Part shown: piece by piece, positions 45,869 through 57,974 of the stretch
Position numbering within the stretch: the stretch's first letter is position 1
How the letters are laid out: each line of letters starts with the position of its first letter
Source of the DNA: Lepas anatifera
Taxonomy: Eukaryota; Arthropoda; Thecostraca; Lepadidae
DNA: 64,000 bases
Assembly: GCA_034440635.1 (NCBI GenBank)
Contig: JAOTON010001922.1
Location: 124,001-188,000, forward strand
Direction: 5' to 3'
The notes under the pieces: generated by a model
What the model saw: the letters and a program-made list of their open reading frames with translations, nothing else
The model's database searches: none
Told to the model about the DNA's origin: nothing
Position numbers and translations under genes: made by a program

Positions 45869-46175
45869 GCAACATAATACCACCAATGTCATGTAATAAT
45901 ACACAAACCCCACAAACCTAACGACGAACGAGATGGGACATATCAAGGCCTTTAAATGTGGGGACATATGATACTCAGGTATTTATCCAAGACGACATCC
46001 AAGTGCCTCTGAAGTGGAATCGATTGAGGAATGGCATAAAGAATAAACACCTTTAAAAACCTTTACACTTTAGTTTATTCGGACCCGACCCGAGAAACAG
46101 GCTGGTACTAGAAAAAGCTGTCTCCAGGAGCGGGTCCAAGGGGGTCGATAGGACGATCACCCCCTTGGACCGACC
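45869..46175. other. Unassigned DNA with a strong hairpin
   Basis: Only a 13-bp-stem hairpin (46,133-46,171) stands out. Confidence 0.5.
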
Positions 46176-46740
46176 TTAACACCCGCACTGGAGGGGGTCT
46201 GGCACTAACGCGCACTGGAGGGGGGCCTGGTAGGCCCCCTAAGATCTCGGAAACTAAGAGGGTTAGAAAAACGCCACTTGGTAGGTGGGTGGGGGCTATG
46301 GTGATCTACATGATCATACGCGTCGGAAAAGGGGGGCCAGGGGGCCAGGGGGCCTGGCCCCCTACTTTTTGGCCAAAAATTCCTTATCTCAGTCAAAATG
46401 AGAGAAAGCCGGACATTCATATATCCAGCCCCTGCGGAAGGCAACGAGGAGCCCAAATTCGAACAGTTTTTGGTTCTGATGTTGGAAGTTTTCTGTCAGC
46501 ATCAGGTTGAAGTTTGGCTGGCCCCCCACTTTTTTGCCGGTGGCGACACTAAGTGTCATCATGTACATAAGTCTTATGTACATGATGACCAATTTTCATT
46601 GACCTAGGTCAATATCTTCAAGGTCAAACGAGGTCGTAAGGGTCAAATATTGGCCATGCTGGGGATCGATTGGTAAATGCTGTGATTATGCGGGAAAATG
46701 GCGGGAATAAGCTAAAGGCGGACAAGGTTCGTAGAGAACC
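46176..46740. mobile_element. TTAA MITE, family F, left half
   Basis: Starts TTAACACCCGCACTGGAGGG, with a second start-like TAACGCGCACTGGAGGGG 30 bp in, then GGCCTGGTAGGCCCCCTAAG. AGGTCA half-sites follow. Homology to a TTAA MITE stops at 46,740, where a CTAGCGGAAA end begins. The matching right half appears at 63,024-63,630. Confidence 0.6.
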
Positions 46741-47815
46741 CTAGCGGAAACGAATATTGTATCGATATTGATCAATATTTATTAAAGGTTGAAATCCAAT
46801 ATTGGTATTCAATATTGTGATAACATTGTATCAATATTAGAAATGTTGAGATATGGTCTATTTTTCGTTGATAATTAATATTAGCTTTCAATGTTTTTTC
46901 CTTCTCATTTCAATATTGAAAATACGTTTTTTGAATGTTAAAGCACAATATTCCAGACCGACATTTTCTCGCTCTTCTTTCATTGTCGAATTTATGTTGA
47001 CATATAATATTTTAGCTCAATATTGTGTAAATATTGCATCAATGTTAGGTAATGTCGAAAAATGAACTAAACTTCATTTATTATCAATATTATTTTCTTT
47101 ATGTTGAAGCACAATATTACAGGCTGACATGTTCTCACTCTTGTTTCAATATTGAAATTAGGTTGAAATATAGTACTACAGCTCAATATTGTGTTGACAT
47201 TGTATTGAAAATACGTTTTTTGAATGTTAAAGCACAATATTCCAGACCGATATTTTCGTGCTCTTGTTTCAATGTCGAAATTATGTTGACATACCTATAA
47301 TATTTTAGCTTGATATTGTGTAAATATTGCATCAATCTTAGGTAATCTCGAAAAATGAACTAATTTTCATTGATTATCAACATTACAATCCAAGCTTTTC
47401 TATTATTATTTCGATATTGGAAATATGTTTTTCTAATGTTGAAGCACAATATTACAGGCCGATATGTTCTCACTCTTGTTTCAATGTTGAAATTATGTTG
47501 AAATATAATATTACACCTCAATATTGTGTTGACATTATATCAATGTTGGGTGATGTAAAAAAATGAACTAATTTACCTTGGTTATCAATATTACAATCCA
47601 AGCTTTTTCATCCATACTTGGATATTTAAAAAATATTTTTTGAATGTTGAAACACAATATTCTAGACCAATATTTTCTCGCTTTTGTTTAGATGTTGAAT
47701 TTATGTTGAAATGTAATATTGCAGCTCAATATTGTGTTAACATTGTATCAATGTTAGATAATGATATCGAAAAATGAACTAATTTACACTAATTATCAAT
47801 ATTACAATTCAAGCT
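46741..47815. repeat. CAATATTG-rich tandem region, left
   Basis: Begins CTAGCGGAAACGAATATTGT. About five diverged units of ~110-220 bp follow, each with a 'gaatgtt(a/g)aa(g/a)cacaatatt' block, a 'ttgtttcaatgttgaaatta' block and an 'aaaaatgaactaa' block. CAATATTG-type palindromes are frequent. Non-coding. Confidence 0.75.
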
Positions 47816-50761
47816 TCGTATCCAGGATTTCTTAATGGGAAAGGAAGGTTGCGGCATCCAGGCCATGCGGTCGCCGCACTTTTGGACGTCAAAACCTATT
47901 GAGTAGGCGCCAAACCCTACCGTGGGGGTGCCGATATTTGCATCCTGCGGGGAGTGGAAAGAAACGTTTCAGGGTGGGGTCATCGACTTTTTCAGGGGTG
48001 GATGTGCCATCTGGGCCAGGGATGCGTCACTTTTGGACGGCACAAATTTTCGGGTGGGCGCCAAATCCTTCATGGGGGCGCCGATACTCGTATCTTGGGG
48101 GAAGTGATCCTTCAGGGGGTAGCCATCTACCTTTCAGTGGGATGCCTGACTATTTCAGGAGGTACTGAGAATCGATGGGGAGGGAAGTGTTCTCATTTGC
48201 CTCCCTGGAGCCGTCTATAGTGAATTAATATCTATTTGGTGGTGCCACGCGGGAACGGATCCAGGGGGAAAGCCATCTCCCCTGAAACCCTTCGATTTCG
48301 CCCTATTTTTTAAGATAATATCATAATTTTCAGGATTTTTGGCCTTGTTAATTACGCCCCCCCCCCACCATTGCCCTAAAACCCGTTAGTGGTCCCATCT
48401 GAAACCCCCAAATAAAGGGCGATCGAACGTTGATATTTGTTTGGTTTCTGTTTCTTGTATGGGCCCGAATTCGGTTTATCATTGCACAAAGCCCATCGAA
48501 AGCAGTTCCGGCGAACGGCCAGAATAATTTGAAAGCAGAAAAAATATTACACTTGAAAACAGTTTGAAAGAGGGAAGAGGCAACATGGCGTTTTGGTTAA
48601 TGCCATATAGCACGGTCAAAGGTGCTAAATATGGGTGCATAATATATCAACGCTGGGATACGTTGCCCTCTTAAATGATAAATTTCAACGCTAGCACGAG
48701 GTAAAACTCTGTATTTTGAAATGAGAGTTGGCTCAATGCTATTTGTTGCCTGAAGCAGATCGAAAAATGCAAATGGAAGTTTGTTTGTAATTTAGGTTGA
48801 TTAATTCTACCACTCATCAAGGAAATGTGCGTGACACATACAGGCGCATGGTCAGTGGCGGATCCAGGACTTAATTTCGGGAAGGGAAGACTGCGGGGCT
48901 CAAATCTCTCCCGCCTTTGCCTCGGAACAGCCTCCGGCTATGCATTTACTATAGGCTCTCAAACATTTCGGGGACAGGGGCTTGAGCCCCCCTCTCCTTA
49001 CACCTTGCATCTTCCACCACACATGGTCATGTTGCTCACCAAGAAGTCTAGAACTCTTTTTTGAGGCTTCAGAAACATTTACCGCCTTTTTTAATGCCGT
49101 CATAAGAGGCCGTTCCCGCAACAAAAGCTTGCCACGTTAGAGTAAAGCTGTTAGCGAAGGAAAGGAAATGTCGGCTAGAGGAGGAATTTCCAATTGGTTA
49201 GATGCTCCCTTTTGGTTTTAATATCTTTATATTTCAAAGCCCCTTCTAGAAAATACATGAAGCAATCTCGGAATTAAGGCTTGGGTCCGACATTGTCCCA
49301 TGTATTTTCTAAAAATGGCTCATCGGTATAAGACTTGAACACAGATCGGTGGCTGATGGATGTGTCTTGCAGCCCGATTTTTATAGGGCCCGATATAATA
49401 CCAATGAGTCATTCATCGGACCTGCTTAGCGCAGAGTACCCCTTTACTATGCGTCGCTCTTTGTAAAAGTATCAGTGCCATCTCTCTCATCAATGCAGTG
49501 GCGCAGTCAGCAACTATTGTCATGGCATATTGTTATTTCCCCATTTTTGGTCGATATTTCCCATGTAAAGGTAGACTTACGGATCCTCCTCAGTCGAAAA
49601 AAATTATGTGTTTTAGCTCGTTACAAAATGTCTGGCTATGCCACTGCCTCTCGCCGCCGCACCCGATGGAATGTCTCCCCTCCCCGCGACGGTAGCGAGG
49701 GAGACCGTACGCTATTGTCCTGAATATGCCGAGGGCAAGTTAGGGGACGGGAAGGTCTGCCTTGTCTGACTTCGGTTGGTGTTATGTGGGAAGGTACGGG
49801 AGTAGTAGGAATGATTATTTCACTACTGCGGTGATAAAATCTTGATTTCTGAAGCTTATGACGCTGATGCCCTTCCTGCAAACTTCTTGCATTTATTCCA
49901 TACAGACCTTCTGCACTCTTATGTTGTGGCTGCAGAACAAACACAGCAGAAGAAGCAGTCTTAACTGAATTCTTATTCTTATTTTTCTCAAAAACGTCCC
50001 TCGTTACGCAGGACTCGGCAATCTACAACTAATCTGTGTCAGCAGCACTCTGTATATGCGGCAGCATGATGGCACTGGTGAAGAGAACAATAGCGTTGTA
50101 TTTGCAAAAATTGGATTTTTCATGTTTAAGTCGTTAGAGTACCTGCTTGTTTTTTGTATTTAAAGACGGCACTTAGCTCTGTGACGGCGGAACGTCCGAA
50201 TTTAAGGGGGAAGGGGCACCACGGACTTTTCAACCCATTTTTTCCAGTCAACGCCATGGGGTTAGTGTTAAAATTTCTGATTAAGTGAAGGAGGGGCACC
50301 GTGCCCGGTGCACCCCCCCAGTTCCACCGCCTTTAGCTGTCTAGGCTAGTCAACCGTCTCTAATATTCTATTTTTCACGCTAAATTGGTATGTTGTACCT
50401 ATCGACAAGATTTCTAAACTTGTATGGACACATTCAGCTTCTTGCGTACCCTGCCGAAAGTTTTGGGAGGGACCAAATGATGTGTGCGGGATATTGCAGC
50501 CTCCCCGTATTACCATTTCTACAAGGTCATTTCATTTTTGACATACGTGCACGTGTTATTTGCATTTTTATATTGAATTCTATCATATAAATTATACAAG
50601 ACGTAATCTACGGAGGCGATTTGTCCAGTGATTTAATAGGAAATAGTTCCTCTGGTATTGCCTTACTCGTTGTTATTCTGTAGAGAAAAATTCTCATTTT
50701 TTAATGTTACCGCTCATCTTTATTCATATAGCATAAATCCTGATAGTAAACATCCAAATAC
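47816..50761. other. Fragmented hAT-like remnants and unassigned DNA
   Basis: Several hAT-like fragments occur: ggatccagg-type ends near 47,820, 48,255 and 48,856, and a small paired element at 49,495. No coding exon or tandem array was recognised. Confidence 0.45.
49495..49646. mobile_element. Small hAT-like MITE
   Basis: CAGTGGCGCAGTCAGC on the left and GTCTGGCTATGCCACTG on the right are imperfect inverted ends 152 bp apart. No flanking duplication is seen. Confidence 0.4.
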
Positions 50762-51831
50762 CAGGGGCGGATCCAGGGGCACAAGGGGCACTTGCCCCCA
50801 TCGGTGCCGAAGTGCCCTTTGGTGCCAGGCGGTGTACCCCGTTTGGGCTGTGCCGCTCGAAATTTAGTGTCATACGGCGTTGAACCTAGATGCAACTAGA
50901 CTGCATTTAGCGATTAAGACTATTTTTTGACAATTTAATACATTGTTTGGTCAGCTAGGGCATTCTGTTGCCTTTCCAAGCACCCAGGAAGAGTGTAGGC
51001 ACGTAATTCGTGTCCAGCTAATGCCTCACCGTTACCAATAATCGTACGGGCAGAGCTCATTTGGTGCCCCTTGAGCTCATCTAGTGCCCACTGAGCTGGT
51101 TCTGGCCCCTTGAGCTGATCACGTGCCCTCTAAGCTGATCGGGTGCCCCCTGAATCAATCTGGTGCCCCTGAGCAAATCATTGTGCCTCTTGAACCTATC
51201 TAATGTTCTCCGAGTTAGTCTGATGCCTCCGAGTTTGCCTAGTGCTCTATTAGCTGTTTTAGTGCCCCTTGAGCTGATCTGGGTCCAATGAGCTGATCTC
51301 ACGCCTCCCGGAGTTGATCTACTGTCCCCTGAACCAATATGGTGCCTCTTAAGCTGATCAGGTGCCGCCTGAGCTAGTTGTTGATGTTTCCTTAGATGAT
51401 ATAGTGCCCCTTGAGCTGGTCTGGTGAACCCTGAGCTGATATTGTGTTCCTTCAGCTAATCTAGACCCCTACTCTGTTCTGCTGGGGTCTTGGGGCTAGG
51501 AGGGGATCTGGCCCACTGGCTGATCGATCTGGTGCCCCCTGAGCAGATATGTTGCCCCCTGAGCTAAACTAATGTCCCTAAGTCGATCTGGTGCCTCCTC
51601 AGCCATCATTGTGCCTCCTGAGCCCATCTGATGCCCTCTGAGCTATTCCAGTGTCCCCTGAGCTAGTTTGGTGCCCCTGAGCCAATCTGGTGCCAATATA
51701 TTTTTAAAAGCTGATTTCCGTCACAGTTAACGTTTTTTCCCGGCCCCCAGGTCGCAGGGCCCCTCCTCAAACAACGGGCCCCCAAATATTGAATTCGCCC
51801 CCTCCTTGAGAAAATCCTGGATCCACCCATG
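50762..51831. mobile_element. hAT-type element with 8-bp target duplication and internal 20-bp repeats
   Basis: CAGGGGCGGATCCAGG starts and CCTGGATCCACCCATG ends the element. It is flanked on both sides by an exact CCAAATAC duplication (50,754-50,761 and 51,832-51,839). The interior from about 51,050 to 51,690 is a degenerate array of ~20-bp units like gagctgatctggtgccccct. No transposase. Confidence 0.85.
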
Positions 51832-51839
51832 CCAAATAC

Positions 51840-52402
51840 AAGGACTTTCCTGATAGTACACATCCAAATACACTGGGCTTTTATTTGATTTATTAGAAAA
51901 ATTAACCCGGCCTAGCTCGGCCGTTAATTACTCAGCCATACTAGCTGAGAGCGCTAACAGTGAAGAGGCATTCCGAAAACCCATTTATCAATAAATTATG
52001 TATTTTCAATTTGCTTTATTATTTGATGAGAGCTTACATGTAATGTTGAATGTATGTGCGTAATGCTGATTTCTGCCCATTCGCTCACTTCTCATTGCCC
52101 GATATGAATAAGGAAAAAATATGCTCGATGTGGGCCCTGCTCAAAAAAAACGTTTGTATCTGCCTTGAATAATAATTTTTACTCGCCTATTTTTGGAACC
52201 GTTTACTTGACTTGAGCTTCATCTCTTGACCATCCTTCCCGGTGAATAACCGAGGAAAGAGCATTCAACGTCCTCTTTCGGCATTTTTACATTTTCAGTG
52301 TTGCTTTCCTTGCAGCGCCAGTGCAGTGGCTTCTATTTAGATACCTTATGATATTGTGGTGAGCCACTTTGCCTATTTAAGTTGAAATTTCACTGGTCGC
52401 AT
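51840..52402. other. Unassigned non-coding DNA
   Basis: Begins with tcctgatagtacacatccaa, a near-copy of the left flank of the preceding hAT element. Nothing else recognised. Confidence 0.4.
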
Positions 52403-52657
52403 CAGTGGCGGACCTAGCCGGTCGGTTTGGGAGGGGCAAACGAAAGTTGAAAAGCGAAAAAAACGTCCCGAAGTGCAAATTTGCGCTACAGATTCGCTGG
52501 TAAAATTTTTGGTATTTGAGGAAAAAAGAGAAAAAAAACGTCACAGGGTGGAAAATGTGGGCTCAAGATAATTTTTTCCTATCCCAGGCCCAATATTTAC
52601 ACTAAACTTCACTGGTTCTGTTTGAAGTTGAGAGTTAAAACACCTAAATATTGATTA

Positions 52658-53113
52658 TTAAAGGGAACGTGGCACCTTGGTCGAATCCTGGAACTTAGTG
52701 TTATTAGGCGTACTTTTAGTCAAAAATAATGAAACCACTCACGATTTCTCTCAAAAATGTACAATGAGCTCAATATTTGGTTTTAAAAATACTCCTCTAG
52801 AAAAAGAAATAAATATCAGCCTGTGGATGATGTCACGATCTGGCAACCACTACCATACTTGAAACGCTTCAAGGGATTCAATTGGCTGATGCTCATCGTG
52901 ACGTCAGCATATGTCGTCACACCAGCAGCTCACAACAATGGCCGCCGGCGACGGGGGCTGAGGGGGGCTGGTGTCAGGTAGGTTTTAGCTTTTTTCTACG
53001 AAAATATCGAGTTCCGAGACAAATGAAATATGGAGTACCGGGTTTTCCGACCTGCTTTACAACTTGGCTATCTCAGTTAAAATCACGTTGTGAAGGTGCC
53101 ACATTCCCTTTAA
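52658..53113 (+). mobile_element. TTAA MITE, family G, copy 2
   Basis: TTAAAGGGAACGTGGCACCT to AGGTGCCACATTCCCTTTAA. It keeps the inverted CCAAT, TGACGTCA, aacaATGgcc and cag|gtaggt order, but one base is missing relative to copy 3 and the ATG frame stops after seven codons. Its right TTAA is shared with family A copy 4. Confidence 0.85.
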
Positions 53114-53963
53114 CACGCGCATTGACGGGGTGGGGCGGTTACCCACCACCCCTGGGGTTTTTCGGAGAGAGCAGAAAAAACGGCGGCGCTACGCGCCGCC
53201 GTACTTGACACGCTACACGCTCCCTCATCATTTTTACAACTTCTGTAAACAAATTTAAGGTTAGGTCATCTCAGGTCAGGTCACCAGTACAGGTCAAGTG
53301 ACCTGACCTCAAAAAGTTTATGATAGCATAAGTTGGAGCAGGGTGAACTTATCCGATTGAAACTCATATCACATAATGGGACCACCGAGTTCTCTAAAAT
53401 ATGTTCCGGTATTTTTGATATCGAGATCTAAGGTGAGGTACGAGGCATGACCTTTCCATTGGAAATACAAGGGAAACATTGTTTTTACTGAATAACTCAG
53501 TAACGGATGGTGATACAGCGTTTATTTTACCTGAATTAGACTCGCCTTGGCTTTGTGGTTCTAATGATATGCATTTTATATAATTTGATCCTGACCTGAC
53601 CTCAGGTCAGGTCAAATCCTTGATTTGACCTAGCAATGTCGAATTATATATCATTCGATTCGGCTTGCTGCGAGGACTCGTGTAGTTCAAGTCGTTCTGC
53701 TCTATCTTTCCTTATTTAGATGTAATGGCCGAAAAACTTAACTTACATGTTATCCTTATGACGGCATGTTTTGACCTCTCGTGACCTTAAATGTGACTTG
53801 AAAAAATGGTTCAAATATTTTCGATGGAGAAGTGGATGGGCTACCCAACGCCGTTTACCGTTTTTCGCTACCTACCGTGGTTCTTGATATCGTAGGGGGC
53901 GGGGCGGGTACCCGCCCCCGTCAAAGCGAAGGTGGCTCAGACCCACGTCAATGCGCGTGTTAA
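53110..53963 (-). mobile_element. TTAA MITE, family A, copy 4
   Basis: TTAACACGCGCATTGACGGG to CACGTCAATGCGCGTGTTAA, both TTAAs intact. Inverted relative to copy 1. The best-preserved family A copy here. Confidence 0.85.
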
Positions 53964-54091
53964 CTAAAAAGTAGTCGGGGAAAAAAAAGGTCGATCGCTT
54001 TGGGGGGGGCCAAATCAGTTTTGCCCCGAGCTTTCCATTTTGGGGGAGGGGCAAATGCAATTTCCCCCCTGGATCCGCCACTGGGTCGCAT

Positions 54092-54904
54092 TATTGAATT
54101 TATAATTTTTGGAACGGGCCAGCTGCGAACGGCAAAGCTTCCAGTGTCATGTTGTTGTTGCCGTTGACTGTGCAGAATTACGTTTTGGACTTAAAACGTT
54201 CGAAACATACGTTAACGAATATGTTTCTCTTTTAGAAGATGCGATGAGCTCTGGAAATGTTATACATGCTCAGGAAATAATTGGGGAATCCTTATTGGGA
54301 TCAGCATCTTTTCCATGTATAGATGGTCGTAAGGAAATGGGAAATGATATGGTTCTCCCACGTGGTTGGAAAGGAAATGGTAGGAAAATCCCACTTGGTA
54401 TCGGACTTCCACCATCTATTACTGCCATAAGTAGCTGGGGCTCGCTCTAGATCGGACCTAATACGGTGCTAAAACGCTGTTAGTGTCTCTGAAATTGCGC
54501 GAGATATCCCACCGGTGGAATAGTGTTGACAACAGAGGTGGGCGGGGCTACCAAATTGTTTGCAACCGCTACTATTGCGACACTGGCAAGCTGATGCCGC
54601 TATCAGCGTCACCATTACAGGTCAAGTGACCTGGCCTAAAAAAAAGTTTAAGATAGCATAAGTCGCGACACTGGCAAGCTGATGCCGCTATCAGCGCTAC
54701 TTTGTGAAAATTGGAAGACCGCGATGTTATTCTGCTCTTCCACTATCGCTATTATTAAAGGGAATGTGGCACCTTCATAATGGGATTTTAACTGAAGATA
54801 GCCATGTGATAGAGCATGTCGAGAAACCGATTCATCGGTATTTTATTAGTCCTAGAACTTAATTTTTTGCATTTCCTTTTTAACACTTGACAGGGGTAGT
54901 TAAT
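54092..54904. other. Unassigned DNA with MITE fragments
   Basis: Holds a hAT-like left end CAGAGGTGGGCGGGGCTACC at 54,533, a 32-bp duplication around a family A fragment (54,577-54,696) and an inverted, truncated family G end starting TTAAAGGGAATGTGGCACCT at 54,754 and fading by about 54,880. A 113-codon plus-strand open frame (54,109-54,450) has no recognisable domain. Confidence 0.5.
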
Positions 54905-55311
54905 CATTCACTCCCGGTGCGCGGAACTTACATGCCTTTAAAAAAACAGTCAGGATTTTCCTGGTGGTCTGGTGGTTTCTGGTGGTTTCTGATGGTTTCT
55001 GATGGTTTCTGGTGGTCACTCTGATGGTCTGGTGGTCTGCATGGTGGTTTCTGGTGGTCATCCTGATGGTCTGGTGGTCTGCCTGGTGGTTTCTGGTGGT
55101 CATCCTGATGGTCTGGTGGTCTGCCTGGTGGCTTCTGGTGGTGATTCCTGCTGGTCTGGTGGTTAGTGTCTGATGGTCTGGCGGTTTCTGGTGGTCAATG
55201 TTTGATGGTCTGATGGTCACCATGGTGGCCTGGTGGTCAGTATCTGAAGGTCTAATGGTTTCTGGTGGTCATCCTGATGGTGAGGTAGCCCCGTCTGTCC
55301 AATCTTGCGTA

Positions 55312-56344
55312 TTAACCCTCGCCCCACGGGGGGGCCATTGATGGCCCCCTAAGGTTTTTCCGGGATAGCAGAAAAACGACGAGGCGCAGCACCGCGGTTG
55401 AGGGCTCTACCTCTCACTGCATCATTTTCCCATCATCCCTGAAATTTTTTACCCCGGGTCACCCAAGGTCAGGTCACCAGACGAGGTCAACCAAGGTCAC
55501 CTCACTTCACCTTTAGAGCTCTGTAAGAGCTACATTTCAAAGTCGATTGATTTGAAACTTCCTACACTTCATGAACCCTCCAGGGTCTACAAGGTGTATA
55601 TCCGGGATTTTTCGATTTCGTGCCCTGAGGTCAGGTCACGAGGCGACCTCTCCCATTGGAAAAGCATGGGGAAAAGCTATTTCATGATATAAAAGCCACA
55701 AAAATGATTGCAAATACTCAGACTGCTCAGAACAACGTTTTTGGGCACCTTTTCACGGATCCCAGGGGTCATATTTGCCCTTTGACTTTTCCAAGGTCAT
55801 CCAAGGTCACCAGAGGTCAAAAACAGTATTTTGACAATAACTTTTGACCTAATTGAGCTAGAGCGGTGAAACAAACACCATCGTGTTTGTCTTGTCACTG
55901 GCTTTCATTTGATATACGGCAAGGTCACTTTTTGACCTTTCGTGACCTCAGGTCATATTAGGTCACGAGGTGACCTCTGGCGGTCAAACCACTGGCGGGA
56001 GGTCTTTACGTTCCACATAGCGGAAAAAGTTCTGGCAATTTGCTATCGAATGTACTTTACCAGGTCTCAATAGCTCTAATGGCATAAGAGCTATGCCCAG
56101 TTTGCTTAATCATTGCATATTTGAGTGAAAATAGCCGATCTTGACCTAATTTGAACTCTGGAGGTCAAACCATTGACCTGAGCACTAAAACATGCGAAGT
56201 AATTTCTTACTGAATTCACGCGAGCTTTCTATTGCACTTTGCAGATTTGCGCTAACACCCATATTTTCGGAGTTAGAGGGGGGCCATCGATGGCCCCCCG
56301 GTGGGGCGAAGGTGGCGCCGGACCCCCGGTGGGGCGCGGGTTAA
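55312..56344 (+). mobile_element. TTAA MITE, family C, copy 2
   Basis: TTAACCCTCGCCCCACGGGG to GGTGGGGCGCGGGTTAA. Nearly identical over 1 kb to the copy at 15,056, same orientation. The AGGTCA...TGACCT pair that is perfectly spaced by 3 in copy 1 is spaced by 5 here (near 55,922). Confidence 0.85.
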
Positions 56345-56777
56345 AAAAAACGTATTATATATATTCTTAAATCTAATACTTATGGTTCCAAATGCTGTAT
56401 TTTCAAAAGAAGAAACGAAGAAGCGAATGGCTATGGGAGCAGGTAAGAGAGTTCGCTGTTATGCTCTGCCCTGCCCTGCAGCGTATCCACCCCTCTCGCG
56501 CCCCGGCTCGGGAGCGCGCTGCCGGCGCCGCGTCTCCCCTCCGCACCCGACCGCGCCTCGGGCGGTTGCGCGGGGACGGCTGTCTTTTGTATGGCCGCAT
56601 TCCGTTTTGGATGACGGGGCAGTCAGTCGCAGAAGGAAACTGGTCGAGGTGGAGTGGTCATACTGTGACGAGGACTACGAGGAGTCCGTAAGTTATGAGG
56701 ATATTTACTGTTGGGTGCATCGCTAATAGTAGGCCCTGACCGAACTGCGTTGCATGGTTAACAATATAAGGTAGGAC
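56345..56777. other. Unassigned DNA with a 141-codon open frame
   Basis: The plus-strand frame ending at 56,726 includes an Arg-rich GC-rich stretch and an acidic end (VEWSYCDEDYEESVSYEDIY), with no recognisable domain. It starts within the preceding MITE, so a gene is doubtful. Confidence 0.3.
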
Positions 56778-57974
56778 TTAACCCGCGCGGGGCTGAGGTC
56801 TTCAGCCGAACGCGCGGGGCTGGGGGGTGTAAATTGTACCCCCTGTTATCTCCCAAACTAATGGTCCGATTTGGAAAGTTCAAACGCCAATCGAAAGATC
56901 TTATCACGAACAACTAAAAACATGTACTTTATTTAAAGTTCGAGGTCAAGGTCAAGGTCAAACTGAGGTCAGCTGTAAAGGCGTGGTTTTTGAGGTTGCA
57001 ATGCTACGGAGATCAGGCAATGGAAGCTATGAGCTTCATACTTCATGGAAAGCCTTCACTTGAATGCAGCAAGGTGCTTTGAGACCGTTAGGCTGGTGGC
57101 ATGACCGGGTCAGGTCAAGATGAGGTCACTAAAGGTCACCATATTTTTGTATCCAAATGTGGTCATGCGATACATGTTCGTGAGCCATTTTGCATGCAGA
57201 ATTCAGCTATGATGTTCAGAGAATCATATCTGAAATACTCTGGTCTCAACTTGCACAGCCGGGGTCAAGATAGGTCATCAGAGGTCAACTTTTTAAGTTC
57301 ATACTTTTTGCCAAATTACACATGATTTTGGACCTGTTTTGTCTCAGGAACACTATAAAAGTAGTGTAAAGCGTGTACGAGGTCATCCTGGGTCATCCTG
57401 GGTCACTATGATTCACTAAATAAAGACAGTATTGATCAGACCTAAAAATCAGAGCGTGAGTCGCTGAGCTTTCGCAGCTCTCCAGGCTAAAGTTATAAAG
57501 CTAGAGACTAAAAATTTGTCATGCATATGCACTGTATGGTGTTTTACCAAATAAATTCCGGTTTTTGAAAAATCTTGAAAATTTTAAAAATTTTGTACCT
57601 TTTCCAAAAAAATGTTTTTTTTAATATTTTTTTCCAAAACCAAAATTTTGAAAATCCGAGATAGCCATTTTGAAAACCACAATAATGCCTATTGTTTGAT
57701 GCAAGAAAATTGGAAATCGGTTCAGAACTGTAGCTTCAGCAGCTCTTTAAACATTGCGCGAATTTGGTACAAAAATCGCCTGTAGTGACGTCACATTTTT
57801 GCTTATTTCTCGAAAAGTTTTCAACCGATTTTATTTTCATTTGGCAGAAATGTGTAAAATTTATGTAAGAAAAGTTACTAAAAATTTGGCGGCGCTGCGC
57901 GCCGCCGTTTTTAAGATGTTGCAAAAATTCGCGAGGGGGCGGTAAAATTTACCTCCCAGCCCCGCACGGGTTAA
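56778..57974 (+). mobile_element. TTAA MITE, family D
   Basis: TTAACCCGCGCGGGGCTG and CAGCCCCGCACGGGTTAA ends with further complementary subterminal blocks (ggtgtaaattgtacccc / ggtaaaatttacctccc). Contains three back-to-back AGGTCA at 56,943-56,960. Single copy in the window, non-coding. Confidence 0.75.

Larger units (their letters stand above)
52403..54083. mobile_element. hAT-type MITE with 8-bp target duplication, host of two nested MITEs
   Basis: CAGTGGCGGACC at the left and GGATCCGCCACTG at the right are classic hAT ends, flanked by exact GGTCGCAT duplications (52,395-52,402 and 54,084-54,091). Family G (52,658-53,113) and family A (53,110-53,963) lie inside. Without them the host would be only about 375 bp. 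Confidence 0.9.

Noticed and set aside
52882..53208. 108-codon open frame over MITE G/A junction
   Set aside because: It spans the junction of two transposons and has no domain; only the short ATG-to-donor segment within family G is of interest.
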